Shown here: positions 8,070 through 16,364 of the stretch, piece after piece
How positions within the stretch are numbered: the first letter of the stretch is position 1
How the letters are laid out: each line of letters begins with the position of its first letter
DNA from: JAVBLY01 sp031553035
Lineage (GTDB): Bacteria; Bacillota; Clostridia; Peptostreptococcales; Anaerovoracaceae
Length of the DNA: 64,000 nucleotides
Direction of reading: 5' to 3'
Assembly: GCA_031553035.1 (NCBI GenBank)
Contig: JAVBLY010000001.1
Span: forward strand, 310,001-374,000
Notes under the pieces: model-generated
Seen by the model: the letters and a program-made list of their open reading frames with translations, nothing else
Databases searched by the model: none
Told to the model about the DNA's origin: nothing
Program-made: the position numbers and the translations under genes

Positions 8070-8853
8070 TGGATTTTAGCTCATTCGACTTCAGCATCGC
8101 AGAAATAATACGTTTCGGATCGGTGTATCTTCTTCTTATCATCGTTCTGATAATAATGAAAAAGCCAATGTGAACAAGACGAAACTGCTGCTGGTGGCAA
8201 GTCTCAGGATGACGGTCCAGCTAATCATCGCAGGGTTCATCCTTACTTTGATATTTGAGAATCCGAATCCGGCATTCACCACGCTGTATCTTCTGGCTAT
8301 GATCGGTTTTGCATCACATCGCTCCATATCAAGAAACAAAGAACTCAATAGAAAGTTCAAAATAATCATCGTTTGTTCACTGTTTTTTACGGGGCTTGCT
8401 GTCATGTTATTTTTCATCATGGTAGTCGTTAACGAAAGCATATTTGACCCCAGATACGCCATACCTCTGGGCGGGATGATATTCGGAAATACTATGACAG
8501 GACTCAATCTGGGGCTCCAGTCGTTTACCGACTCTGTAAATTCAATGAGAGTCAGGTCGGAAACGCTGCTGGGTATCGGCACCCGGCCTAAGCAGATCCT
8601 GCTTCCATATGTGAACCATGCTCTTGAGACGGCTCTTCTCCCGACTATCAACTCAATGATAGGAATGGGGATAATATTCCTTCCGGGGATGATGACGGGG
8701 CAGATCCTTGCCGGTGCCCAGCCCATGTCAGCCATTCTGTATCAGATATCGATCATGATCGCGATCTGCACAGTGGTTTGTGTAAGTGTCTTCTCCTCGC
8801 TGATCTTAGGGTATAAGACCATGTATAATGACAGAAATCAGTTTATCAAATAA
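8069..8853 (+). pseudogene. FetB-like membrane permease (UPF0014), frameshifted
   Basis: Membrane partner of the upstream ATPase. ATG 8069 overlaps its stop (TGATG) and follows GAGGAGG. The first frame encodes one transmembrane segment (FGSVYLLLIIVLIIM) and ends at TGA 8171-8173. The rest continues one frame over from about 8164 and carries the family hallmarks GNTMTGLNLGL, IPLGGMIFG and IGMGIIFLPGMMTGQILAGA. The break is at a run of five A (8159-8163); six would give a continuous protein of about 260 residues. With a lesion in fetA as well, the system looks decayed. Alternatives are sequencing indels in homopolymers. Confidence 0.8.
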
Positions 8854-8916
8854 TAAAATTTTTATGACAATATTTATTTATGATCGAAAATTTGGTATTT
8901 AGTATATAATTGAATT

Positions 8917-10206
8917 ATGAATATATTGACCAGGAAGAGACGAATCATATTTTTCATATTTTTGGCGTTATCTGTCGGTATCATCATTTTTTTCAATGTC
9001 AATGATCTTTTAGATGCCGGCGATTATACCAACAGGCTGAATATCATCTGCCTGATATTTTTCACTGCACTGATGTTTTTGCTCTATATCATCTTTGAAG
9101 CATATAGAGTCATGTACGAGGAAATGGCCGAAAGAGTCAATACCATCACCGCCAATAAAGATGAGCTTCAGATAATCTACAACGGCATATCACTGCTCCT
9201 TATAGAAGTGAATGAAGGAGGCATCATCATCAATGCCAATGATGCAGTGTGTCGTTATCTCAACAAAAAAAAGAACCACATACTCGGTGCCACAATCCCC
9301 AAGATACTGCTTATGGAACCAGCCGCTATCCGGATCATCATGGAAATGATAGATACTGCCTTCAAAAAGGAAAACAAGATGATCGATGAATTTGAGACCG
9401 ACGGACACATCTTCGAGGTAGCAGTTTCTTTTTATGAAAATTTTGCGGATTTAGAAAAAAAAGTATTGGTGGTTCTTAATGATGTAACACAGGAAAGAGC
9501 AAATTACAGACAGATGATGCAGGACAACAAAATGATTGCAGTCGGTCAGCTGGCGGCAGGTGTTGCACACGAAATAAGAAATCCCCTTGGTCTCATCAGG
9601 ACTTACAGCCATCTTCTCAAGAAAAATCCGGAGGATCCGGAGATCAGGGAAAAGGCGATCCCCATGATAGATTATGCCGTGGACAGATCCAGTGTCATAA
9701 TTGATAATCTGCTGGGTTTCTCCAGATTATCAAGTGAATCACGGGAAGAGATAGATCTTCATTCTGCTGTTGAATCAATAATCAAGCTGGAGGAACATGA
9801 ACTGCTGAACAGAAATATAAGCATCTCGGTGAACTGCCCTGTTGGTATCAGGTTTTATACAATAGCCGAATCTCTTCAGATCATCCTTGTCAATCTCATA
9901 AACAATGCTATAGATGCAATAGAAAAAGACGGTTCAGTTTCTCTTTCATGCAATGTTGGCCCGGAGTATGTGGCCATAAAGGTCAATGACACCGGAGGCG
10001 GTATACCCGACAAAATCAAAGGGGACATATTCAATCCGTTTTTCACTACCAAAGAAAACAGGAACGGAAGCGGACTTGGACTTTACATAGTATACAATGA
10101 AGTGATGAAACTTAAAGGGAAGATTGAAGTTGACAGCATTATGGGCGAGGGGACAACGTTCATCCTTACCTTGCCCAGGCAAATAGGAGCAAATAATAAT
10201 GAATAA
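8917..10206 (+). CDS. Membrane-anchored PAS sensor histidine kinase (NtrB-like)
   Basis: A 429-residue kinase with two N-terminal transmembrane segments (about 9-26 and 41-63), a PAS-like sensor (about 80-190) and a HisKA dimerisation helix with phospho-acceptor H218 in GVAHEIRNPLG. The ATPase domain shows NLINNAIDAI, NDTGGGIP and GSGLGLYIV. The short loop between the two membrane segments argues against a large external sensor, so the signal is probably read by the PAS domain. Its stop overlaps the response regulator start by 8 nt. With the APC permease 2 nt downstream of that regulator, the kinase may sense amino acid status. That link is inference. Confidence 0.93.
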   Translation: MNILTRKRRIIFFIFLALSVGIIIFFNVNDLLDAGDYTNRLNIICLIFFTALMFLLYIIFEAYRVMYEEMAERVNTITANKDELQIIYNGISLLLIEVNEGGIIINANDAVCRYLNKKKNHILGATIPKILLMEPAAIRIIMEMIDTAFKKENKMIDEFETDGHIFEVAVSFYENFADLEKKVLVVLNDVTQERANYRQMMQDNKMIAVGQLAAGVAHEIRNPLGLIRTYSHLLKKNPEDPEIREKAIPMIDYAVDRSSVIIDNLLGFSRLSSESREEIDLHSAVESIIKLEEHELLNRNISISVNCPVGIRFYTIAESLQIILVNLINNAIDAIEKDGSVSLSCNVGPEYVAIKVNDTGGGIPDKIKGDIFNPFFTTKENRNGSGLGLYIVYNEVMKLKGKIEVDSIMGEGTTFILTLPRQIGANNNE

Positions 10207-11593
10207 TTCTTTTAGAATACTGGTTGTAGATGACGAAGCACCGTACTGCGAAGCGCTGTCACTTACATTAAAAAGCGAAGGCTACGATGTAACCGAATGC
10301 ACCGGTCCCCGACAAGCTGCCTGTATCATCAGCAGTGAAAAATTTGACCTTGTAGTATCCGACCTGATGATGCCTGACATGAACGGGATCGAACTTCTCA
10401 AAGAGGTCAAGAAGGTCAAACCTGAAATATACTTCATCATTCTGACCGCATTCGGCACAATAGAAAATGCAGTTGAGGCCATGAAATATGGTGCATTCAA
10501 TTATGTTATCAAGGGATCGGATATCGAGCAGCTTTTAAGCGAAATAGAAAAAATCACCAAGATCAGTCAGAATACTCTGATTCCGGATACTGCGGATGAT
10601 TCTGATGATATAGTGGAATATACCCTCTTCAGCAATAATGAAAAATACAAGCAGGTCCTCGACCTTGCCGGAAAGGCAGCAAAAAGCGATTCCAATGTAT
10701 TGATCCTGGGAGAATCCGGTGTTGGAAAAGAAGTAATCGCCCAATATATCTTCAAAAAAAGCAAACGGAGCAAGAACAAATTCATCGCTTCAAACTGTCA
10801 TACTTATTCGAGCAATCTTCTGGAATCCGAGCTCTTCGGACATGAAAAGGGCGCTTTCACGGGAGCACTTCAAAAACGGATAGGACTTTTTGAAACGGCA
10901 GAGGAAGGTACCCTTTTTTTAGATGAGATCGGAGATGTTGCCCTGGAAACTCAGGCAAAACTTCTCAGAACCATCGAAACAAAAAAGATAACAAGGATCG
11001 GAAGCAACGATGAGATCAAAGTGGATTTCAGACTGATAACTGCAACAAACAAAAACCTGGAAGAGGAGATGGCCGAAGGAAGGTTCAGGGAAGATCTTTT
11101 CTTCAGAATAAGTACTATCGTGCTGCAGGTTCCGCCACTGCGTCAGAGAAAAGAAGATCTCCCTCACCTGATCGAGTTCTTTGCCAAAAAGACCTGCGGC
11201 ACTCTGGGCATGGACGAGCTTACATTTTCTGATTCCATAGTACGGAAGCTGCTCAAATACGAGTACCCCGGCAATATCAGGGAACTGAAGAATATCATCG
11301 AAAGGCTCATAGTGTTATCTGACAACGGTGTCGCCAACGAGGATATTTTGTCAGAAATGTTCATTGAGTCTCCGGACGGTCTGTGGAACGAAGTACCAAA
11401 CAAACAGCTGTCACTTAAAGAACTGAGACAGGAAATAGAATCCAGATATATTGCTGATCTGCTTAAAGACAACGATAATGATGCGGGCAGAACAGCTGAG
11501 ATCCTGGGTATCAGCAAAAGGCACCTTTTCAATAAAATGGCCGAATTCGGGCTTAACAGTCCGGAGCAAAATAAAGATAGTGATGGGGACTAG
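10199..11593 (+). CDS. NtrC-family sigma-54-dependent response regulator
   Basis: A 464-residue regulator. The receiver domain (residues 1-120) carries phospho-acceptor D55 in VVSDLMMPDM. The AAA+ domain has Walker A GESGVGKE, the sigma-54 contact loop GAFTGA, Walker B LFLDEIGD and the arginine finger region REDLFFRIS. The C-terminal Fis-type helix-turn-helix reads TAEILGISKRHLFNKM. Unlike the activator at 4541-5937, its arginine-finger segment is intact. It should activate RpoN promoters when phosphorylated by the overlapping upstream kinase. I did not find a convincing -24/-12 element next to it, so its targets probably lie outside the window. Confidence 0.94.
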   Translation: MNNSFRILVVDDEAPYCEALSLTLKSEGYDVTECTGPRQAACIISSEKFDLVVSDLMMPDMNGIELLKEVKKVKPEIYFIILTAFGTIENAVEAMKYGAFNYVIKGSDIEQLLSEIEKITKISQNTLIPDTADDSDDIVEYTLFSNNEKYKQVLDLAGKAAKSDSNVLILGESGVGKEVIAQYIFKKSKRSKNKFIASNCHTYSSNLLESELFGHEKGAFTGALQKRIGLFETAEEGTLFLDEIGDVALETQAKLLRTIETKKITRIGSNDEIKVDFRLITATNKNLEEEMAEGRFREDLFFRISTIVLQVPPLRQRKEDLPHLIEFFAKKTCGTLGMDELTFSDSIVRKLLKYEYPGNIRELKNIIERLIVLSDNGVANEDILSEMFIESPDGLWNEVPNKQLSLKELRQEIESRYIADLLKDNDNDAGRTAEILGISKRHLFNKMAEFGLNSPEQNKDSDGD

Positions 11594-11595
11594 CA

Positions 11596-13026
11596 TTGGC
11601 AAAAGAAAGACCACAGCTTAAAAGGTCACTTGGGAGGGTGGAAGTATTTGCCCTTTCTTTCGGTACAATGATCGGATGGGGATCCATTGTAATGCCTATT
11701 CAGTGGATAAGCGACGGCGGTTTGTTAGGTGCTGTAGTGCCGCTGCTGCTGACAACAATCATGTGCGTTTTCGTGGGGCTCATATATGCTGAACTGACAT
11801 CCGCCTTCCCACTTGCAGGAGCAGAGCTGGCGTTTTCATACAGGTCCATGGGTGTGCTTGGCTCCTGGATCACGGGCTGGATGGTTTGTCTTGCGTATAT
11901 AGGCATCGCATCGTTTGAAGGGATCGCTCTTCCCATGGCGCTGAATTATCTCATCCCTCTTCCACAATGGGGATATCTGGGGGATATCGGTGGATTTGAG
12001 ATTTATTTTTCCTGGGTGCTCGTTGGAATCAGCGGAGCGCTGATATTGATAGTTTTGAATATAATCGGCATCAGACAGGTTGCAATATTTCAGATACTGC
12101 TTATACTGGTGATGCTTTTTACCGGGGCTGTATATCTTCTGGGAGGCGCCGCCTTTGGAGATGTAAGTGATCCCCAGCCTATATTTACCGATATAAAGGG
12201 AATGGAGCTGGTGCTTATAATGGCTCCGTCCATGTTTATCGGCTTTGATATGGTAGCAAAATCTGCGGAGGAGATGAACATGCCTCTTCGAAATGTCCCC
12301 AAAGTGCTGATCTTTTCTATTTGTTCAGCAGGCATATGGTACATAATACTTACTTTGGCCACATATTTTCTGCTACCCGGCAGCAGTAGCGGAGATGCAG
12401 GCACAGTTGCCAGTGTCGCCGCTATCGTATTTGAGTCCGATATCGTCATGAAGATGATAATTGCCGGAGGTATCTGTGCGATAATAACCACCTGGAACGG
12501 CTTCATTGTTGGCGCGTCCAGAATGCTGTTTGCAATGGGGCGTGCGAAACTGCTACCGGAAATGTTCGGAAAAGTACACCCTAAATACAAAACTCCGGTT
12601 GTTGCAATAGTCTTTGTGGGACTTTTCTGTTGCATATCACCGTTTCTTGGAGCAGGAGCCTTTTCCCCATTCCTTAATATAGTAGCATTTGGAACGGTCA
12701 TATGCTATCTCATGGTTTCCGTTTCTTTTTTGCTTATCAGAAAAAATGAGCCCGACTTGAGAAAAGAATACAGGGTAAAACATGGAAGGTTCACCGGGAT
12801 AGGGGCCATCTCGTTGGTTCTGTTTTTTCTGTTCTGGTATACGCCGGCAAGCCCCATTGCGCTGGGTTGGGTCTATGAATGGATATTCATATCCGTATGG
12901 ATATTCATCGGTGCCGTTTTCTTCGCAATAATAAAGGTCACTCAGGCAAAAAACAAGGTATCGGCTGCCGAGAGGGAGACTCTGATATTCAGCGATGAGT
13001 ATGCCAGGGAAATAAACAGCCGCTGA
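11596..13026 (+). CDS. APC-superfamily amino acid permease
   Basis: A 476-residue transporter with about twelve hydrophobic segments, starting with the family's glycine-rich first helix (FALSFGTMIGWGSI). The segment GFDMVAKSAEEMNMPLRNVP fits the loop found in amino acid/polyamine/organocation carriers. The start is TTG 11596, 2 nt after the response regulator stop, and no ATG lies close enough to serve. It is read with the two-component pair, so the substrate may be the signal or product of that system. I cannot name the substrate. The next 44 nt lead into the T-box promoter without an obvious terminator. Confidence 0.88.
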   Translation: MAKERPQLKRSLGRVEVFALSFGTMIGWGSIVMPIQWISDGGLLGAVVPLLLTTIMCVFVGLIYAELTSAFPLAGAELAFSYRSMGVLGSWITGWMVCLAYIGIASFEGIALPMALNYLIPLPQWGYLGDIGGFEIYFSWVLVGISGALILIVLNIIGIRQVAIFQILLILVMLFTGAVYLLGGAAFGDVSDPQPIFTDIKGMELVLIMAPSMFIGFDMVAKSAEEMNMPLRNVPKVLIFSICSAGIWYIILTLATYFLLPGSSSGDAGTVASVAAIVFESDIVMKMIIAGGICAIITTWNGFIVGASRMLFAMGRAKLLPEMFGKVHPKYKTPVVAIVFVGLFCCISPFLGAGAFSPFLNIVAFGTVICYLMVSVSFLLIRKNEPDLRKEYRVKHGRFTGIGAISLVLFFLFWYTPASPIALGWVYEWIFISVWIFIGAVFFAIIKVTQAKNKVSAAERETLIFSDEYAREINSR

Positions 13027-13034
13027 AAAAAAAA

Positions 13035-13063
13035 TTGACAAATTTGGCGAACAAGAGTAACAT
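13035..13063 (+). promoter_or_regulatory. Sigma-A promoter of the T-box/trpB2 transcript
   Basis: TTGACA (13035-13040) and TAACAT (13058-13063) are separated by 17 nt, directly ahead of the T-box leader. This places the transcription start near 13070. It separates trpB2-scpA expression from the upstream permease gene. Confidence 0.65.
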
Positions 13064-13069
13064 AGAAAA

Positions 13070-13366
13070 CAAGTTCAAATTACAAACCGTTGATTGAGAT
13101 TAGTAGGAGTGGAACCCGGAAAGAGAGAGAATCGCCGATGGTGGGATGGCGGTATGAAGGGCCAGACTGAATGGACTCATGAGGGTAGGACGAACAGCTT
13201 ACTGCTAAGTAGCGCCTAACGGGATCTCCACCCGTTACCCAGGGAGCATGTTTACCAAATGATATTTCATTTGCGAATATGATAAGAGTGGATGCCCAGC
13301 ATCAATTCTGGTGGTACCGCAGAGGTTAATGGCCTTTGTCCAGTTAAGGACAAAGGTCTTTTTTTG
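13070..13366 (+). promoter_or_regulatory. T-box leader, probably tRNA-Trp responsive
   Basis: The leader has an AGTA-type segment near 13101, a purine-rich AGAGAGA (about 13122), the conserved T-box TGGTGGTACCGC (13309-13320) and a terminator behind it. A T-box binds uncharged tRNA at the specifier codon and at the CCA end, which opens an antiterminator. A candidate specifier TGG (13172-13174) lies in ACTGAATGGACTC on the 3' side of stem I, which would mean tryptophan. The downstream gene is a tryptophan synthase beta homologue, which agrees. Other TGG triplets exist nearby, so the exact specifier should be confirmed by folding against the T-box covariance model. Confidence 0.85.
13331..13366 (+). 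terminator. T-box attenuator terminator
   Basis: An 11-bp stem (GGCCTTTGTCC pairing with GGACAAAGGTC, one G-U) with a 6-nt loop, followed by seven T. It directly follows the T-box sequence and competes with the antiterminator. The 145 nt from here to trpB2 hold no gene I can support. Confidence 0.88.
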
Positions 13367-13511
13367 TTACAAAGGAGGGCAGTAGCTTTCACCAAATCAT
13401 ACCCACAAGGGGCACAAGAACCTCTTTGAGGAAGGTTTGGGAAAGCCTTGCACACAAACTTACCTACAACTCACTTCATTCGTTGGGTAAGTCACAGGAA
13501 GGAAGAGAAAA

Positions 13512-14891
13512 ATGAGTAAACAAAACACAAAAATTCCGCACAGATTTTATTTGACAGAAGAGCAGATGCCTAAAGAATGGTATAACGTAAGAGCAGATAT
13601 GAAAGAGAAACCTGCTCCCATGTTGAACCCGGCAACTCTTAAACCGGCAAAGGAAGAAGATCTGACTCCTGTTTTCTGCAAAGACTTGGTGAAGCAGGAA
13701 CTGGATAACGACACCAGGTACTTCCCCATCCCTGAGGAAGTACTTGAGATGTATAAGATATACCGGCCATCGCCCCTGTGCAGAGCATACAATCTGGAGA
13801 AGGCTCTGGACACGCCGGCAAAGATATATTTCAAATTTGAAGGCAATAATACCTCGGGAAGCCATAAGCTGAATTCAGCCATTGCCCAGGTATATTATGC
13901 AAAGAAAGAAGGGCTCAAGGGCGTCACTACGGAGACAGGGGCCGGACAATGGGGAACAGCTCTGGCCGAGGCAACGTCTCATTTCGGATTGGAGCTCCTT
14001 GTATACATGGTCAAAGTTTCAACACAGCAGAAACCGTATCGTAAAGCAATAATGGAGACATTCGACGCAAGAGTCATACCCAGCCCCAGCGACACAACCG
14101 AGGTAGGCAGAGCTATACTTGCCGAGGATCCTGACAACAGCGGCAGCCTTGGTACGGCAATTTCAGAGGCCGTGGAAGTTGCGGTCAAGACAGACGGATA
14201 TAAATATGTCCTGGGTTCGGTTCTTAATCAGGTTGCGCTCCATCAGTCCATAATAGGACTTGAAACCAAGAAAGCTATGGAGATCATGGGTGAATATCCC
14301 GATGTGATCATAGGCTGTGCCGGCGGCGGATCAAATCTTGCAGGCCTGATAGCCCCTTTCATACAGGATAAAATCAACGAAAAAGGCGATCCCGAGATCA
14401 TTGCGGTAGAGCCAATGTCATGTCCGTCACTGACCAGAGGGAAATATGCATATGATTACTGCGATAACGGAATGATAACACCGATGGCCAAGATGTATAC
14501 TCTGGGGTGCAAGTTCAAACCTGCATCGAATCATGCAGGCGGACTCAGATATCACGGCATGTCACCGATACTTTCAAAGCTCTATGACGAGAATTACATG
14601 AGAGCCATATCTGTTGGACAGACCAAGGTATTCGAAGCAGCCAAATTTTTCGCTCAGCAGGAGACTATACTCCCTGCACCGGAATCTGCACATGCTATTC
14701 TGGGAGCTATCGAGGAAGCTAAGAAGTGCAGGGAAACAGGCGAAGCAAAGACAATTGTTTTCGGTCTTACAGGCACGGGATATTTTGACATGACAGCCTA
14801 TACCTCGTATAATGAAGACACTATGAAGGATTACGTACCGACCGACGAAGAGTTACAGAAAGGGTTCGATCAGCTGCCTAATGTCATATAA
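13512..14891 (+). CDS. trpB2: TrpB2-type tryptophan synthase beta homologue
   Basis: A 459-residue PLP enzyme of the TrpB2 (TrpB-like) subfamily, longer at the N terminus than classical TrpB (about 400 residues). It should condense indole or an indole donor with serine to make tryptophan. The PLP lysine lies in GSHKLNSA, the ammonia/indole catalytic loop is TETGAGQWG and the phosphate loop is GCAGGGSNLAG. There is no trpA or other trp gene nearby, so it may salvage free indole. It is the first gene after a Trp-type T-box, so starvation for charged tRNA-Trp should raise its expression. Its stop codon overlaps the start of scpA by 11 nt. Confidence 0.93.
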   Translation: MSKQNTKIPHRFYLTEEQMPKEWYNVRADMKEKPAPMLNPATLKPAKEEDLTPVFCKDLVKQELDNDTRYFPIPEEVLEMYKIYRPSPLCRAYNLEKALDTPAKIYFKFEGNNTSGSHKLNSAIAQVYYAKKEGLKGVTTETGAGQWGTALAEATSHFGLELLVYMVKVSTQQKPYRKAIMETFDARVIPSPSDTTEVGRAILAEDPDNSGSLGTAISEAVEVAVKTDGYKYVLGSVLNQVALHQSIIGLETKKAMEIMGEYPDVIIGCAGGGSNLAGLIAPFIQDKINEKGDPEIIAVEPMSCPSLTRGKYAYDYCDNGMITPMAKMYTLGCKFKPASNHAGGLRYHGMSPILSKLYDENYMRAISVGQTKVFEAAKFFAQQETILPAPESAHAILGAIEEAKKCRETGEAKTIVFGLTGTGYFDMTAYTSYNEDTMKDYVPTDEELQKGFDQLPNVI

Positions 14892-15624
14892 GGTTAAGTT
14901 AAACGCATTTGAAGGACCGTTCGACCTCCTGGTGTATCTTATTGAAACAGCGGAGATGAACATCTACGATATCAAGGTATCGGAGATCACCGAACAGTAT
15001 TTAAATCACATAGAAGATATGAAAGAACAGGATGTCGCAGTCGGCGCGGAATTTCTCGTGCTTGCTGCGACTCTTATTGAGCTTAAATCAAAGATGCTTC
15101 TTCCCAGGATCAGACCAGACGGCGAAGAAGAACCGGATCCCAGAACAGATCTTGTAGAAAAACTGGTGGAATATACCAGATTCAAAAAGCTTGCAGGCCT
15201 CCTTGAAGAGCAGCGTGAATTCGCGGAAAAAATCAGCGAAAAACCTCAGGAGGACCTCACTCCTTTCACCGATGAGCCTGATGAATATCTTCAGATGGAT
15301 ATGGACAAATTCATTACCGCATTCAGCAGTTTTATATACAGAAAAAGGAAAGATGCCGAGCTTAAAGAACGTTACGAAATGATGGAGCGTGAAAAAGAGA
15401 CGGTTGAATCAAAGATGGCTTTTATCAAAAATGCCTTCAGCGGCGTCAAAAACAAGATCCTGAAGTTTAAGGATCTGCTCATGGATAAAGGCAGCAAATA
15501 CGATAAGATAGTGACCTTTATATCGTTATTGGAGATGGCAAAGAACAAGAAGGTCAAAGTCAGTCAGGACGAGAACTTTAGTGAAATAGAAATAGAGTTG
15601 GAAGAGGAGCCGAAGTGTGAATAA
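14881..15624 (+). CDS. scpA: Segregation and condensation protein A
   Basis: The kleisin subunit (247 residues) that bridges SMC heads and recruits ScpB in the chromosome condensation complex. The N-terminal AFEGPFDLLVYLIE and LVLAATLIELKSKMLLP are diagnostic, and the C terminus forms the winged helix. ATG 14881 lies inside the end of trpB2, so translation is probably coupled to it. As a result a chromosome-segregation gene sits behind a tryptophan T-box. scpB follows after a 128-nt structured spacer. Confidence 0.95.
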   Translation: MSYKVKLNAFEGPFDLLVYLIETAEMNIYDIKVSEITEQYLNHIEDMKEQDVAVGAEFLVLAATLIELKSKMLLPRIRPDGEEEPDPRTDLVEKLVEYTRFKKLAGLLEEQREFAEKISEKPQEDLTPFTDEPDEYLQMDMDKFITAFSSFIYRKRKDAELKERYEMMEREKETVESKMAFIKNAFSGVKNKILKFKDLLMDKGSKYDKIVTFISLLEMAKNKKVKVSQDENFSEIEIELEEEPKCE

Positions 15625-15656
15625 TTAATTCACACGCCGCCGGAGGCATATAATTG

Positions 15657-15752
15657 TTTTTCACTCCATATAGGGAATTTCGATTATTCATAAGTGATTT
15701 GTTTCTGCAAGAGGCAATTCATTTGCCTCGGTAGTAGAAATGGAGTGAAAAA
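15657..15752 (+). promoter_or_regulatory. Inverted repeat that would sequester the scpB ribosome binding site
   Basis: A perfect 13-nt inverted repeat (TTTTTCACTCCAT at 15657-15669 and ATGGAGTGAAAAA at 15740-15752) flanks an inner 7-bp hairpin (GAGGCAA 15711-15717 with TTGCCTC 15723-15729). The right arm contains the scpB GGAG Shine-Dalgarno and ends directly before ATG 15753. Folded RNA would therefore hide the ribosome binding site. Whether it regulates is inference. Confidence 0.6.
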
Positions 15753-16364
15753 ATGTCTAGCAGGAAAACTATAAAGTCTGCATTTGAGTCGATGATGTTC
15801 GTATGGGGTGAGCCTCTTGAAGCGAAGATCGCAGGAGATGTCTTCGATCTTACGGGAAAAGAAGCAGCTGAGATTTTCAGAGAACTTATAAAGGAATATG
15901 ACGAAGCCGAAAAAGGAATAAGGATCAGAGAGATAGACGGAAGCTTTCAGTTCATATCAAATGAAGAAAATTATGATTATATCAGAACTATATGCACTCC
16001 CATAAAGACAAAGAGGCTGTCTCAGGCGGCACTTGAAGTGCTTGCTATAGTGGCATACAAACAGCCTGTCACAAAGAGCGAAATCGATTCTGTCAGAGGT
16101 ATAAAGAGTGATAGGGTTCTCGAAGGGCTTGTGAACAAAGATCTCATTGAAGATGTGGGAAGGGCTGATTCAATAGGGCGTCCAATGCTATATGGAACCA
16201 CAAAAACTTTTCTTCAGTACTTTGATCTGACGAATATTAAGGAGCTGCCTGAGATCGATGATCTGGAAGATGATATTCTGTTTGCCGGTTCTGATATGAT
16301 GGAGAACATGCAGCAGATCAGCATTGACAGCATGGGGTCCGGTAATGAAAATGAACAAAAATAA
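15753..16364 (+). CDS. scpB: Segregation and condensation protein B
   Basis: A 203-residue protein with the tandem winged-helix domains of ScpB, the partner of ScpA in the SMC condensin. The motifs AALEVLAIVAYKQPVTKSEI, SDRVLEGLVNKDLIEDVGR and GRPMLYGTT are typical. The C-terminal tail after about residue 170 is acidic and methionine-rich. Start ATG 15753 follows GGAG by a short A-run, and that site lies in a long inverted repeat. It is co-directional with scpA and overlaps the HAD gene. Confidence 0.95.
   Translation: MSSRKTIKSAFESMMFVWGEPLEAKIAGDVFDLTGKEAAEIFRELIKEYDEAEKGIRIREIDGSFQFISNEENYDYIRTICTPIKTKRLSQAALEVLAIVAYKQPVTKSEIDSVRGIKSDRVLEGLVNKDLIEDVGRADSIGRPMLYGTTKTFLQYFDLTNIKELPEIDDLEDDILFAGSDMMENMQQISIDSMGSGNENEQK

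Noticed and set aside
7930..8173. Programmed frameshifting in the FetAB pair
   Set aside because: Neither break has a convincing slippery heptamer with a downstream pseudoknot or stop arrangement known for these genes; decay or sequencing error is more likely.
12090..12701. 203-codon minus-strand frame inside the APC permease gene
   Set aside because: The plus strand encodes a well-supported transporter; the reverse frame has no plausible motifs and is a shadow.
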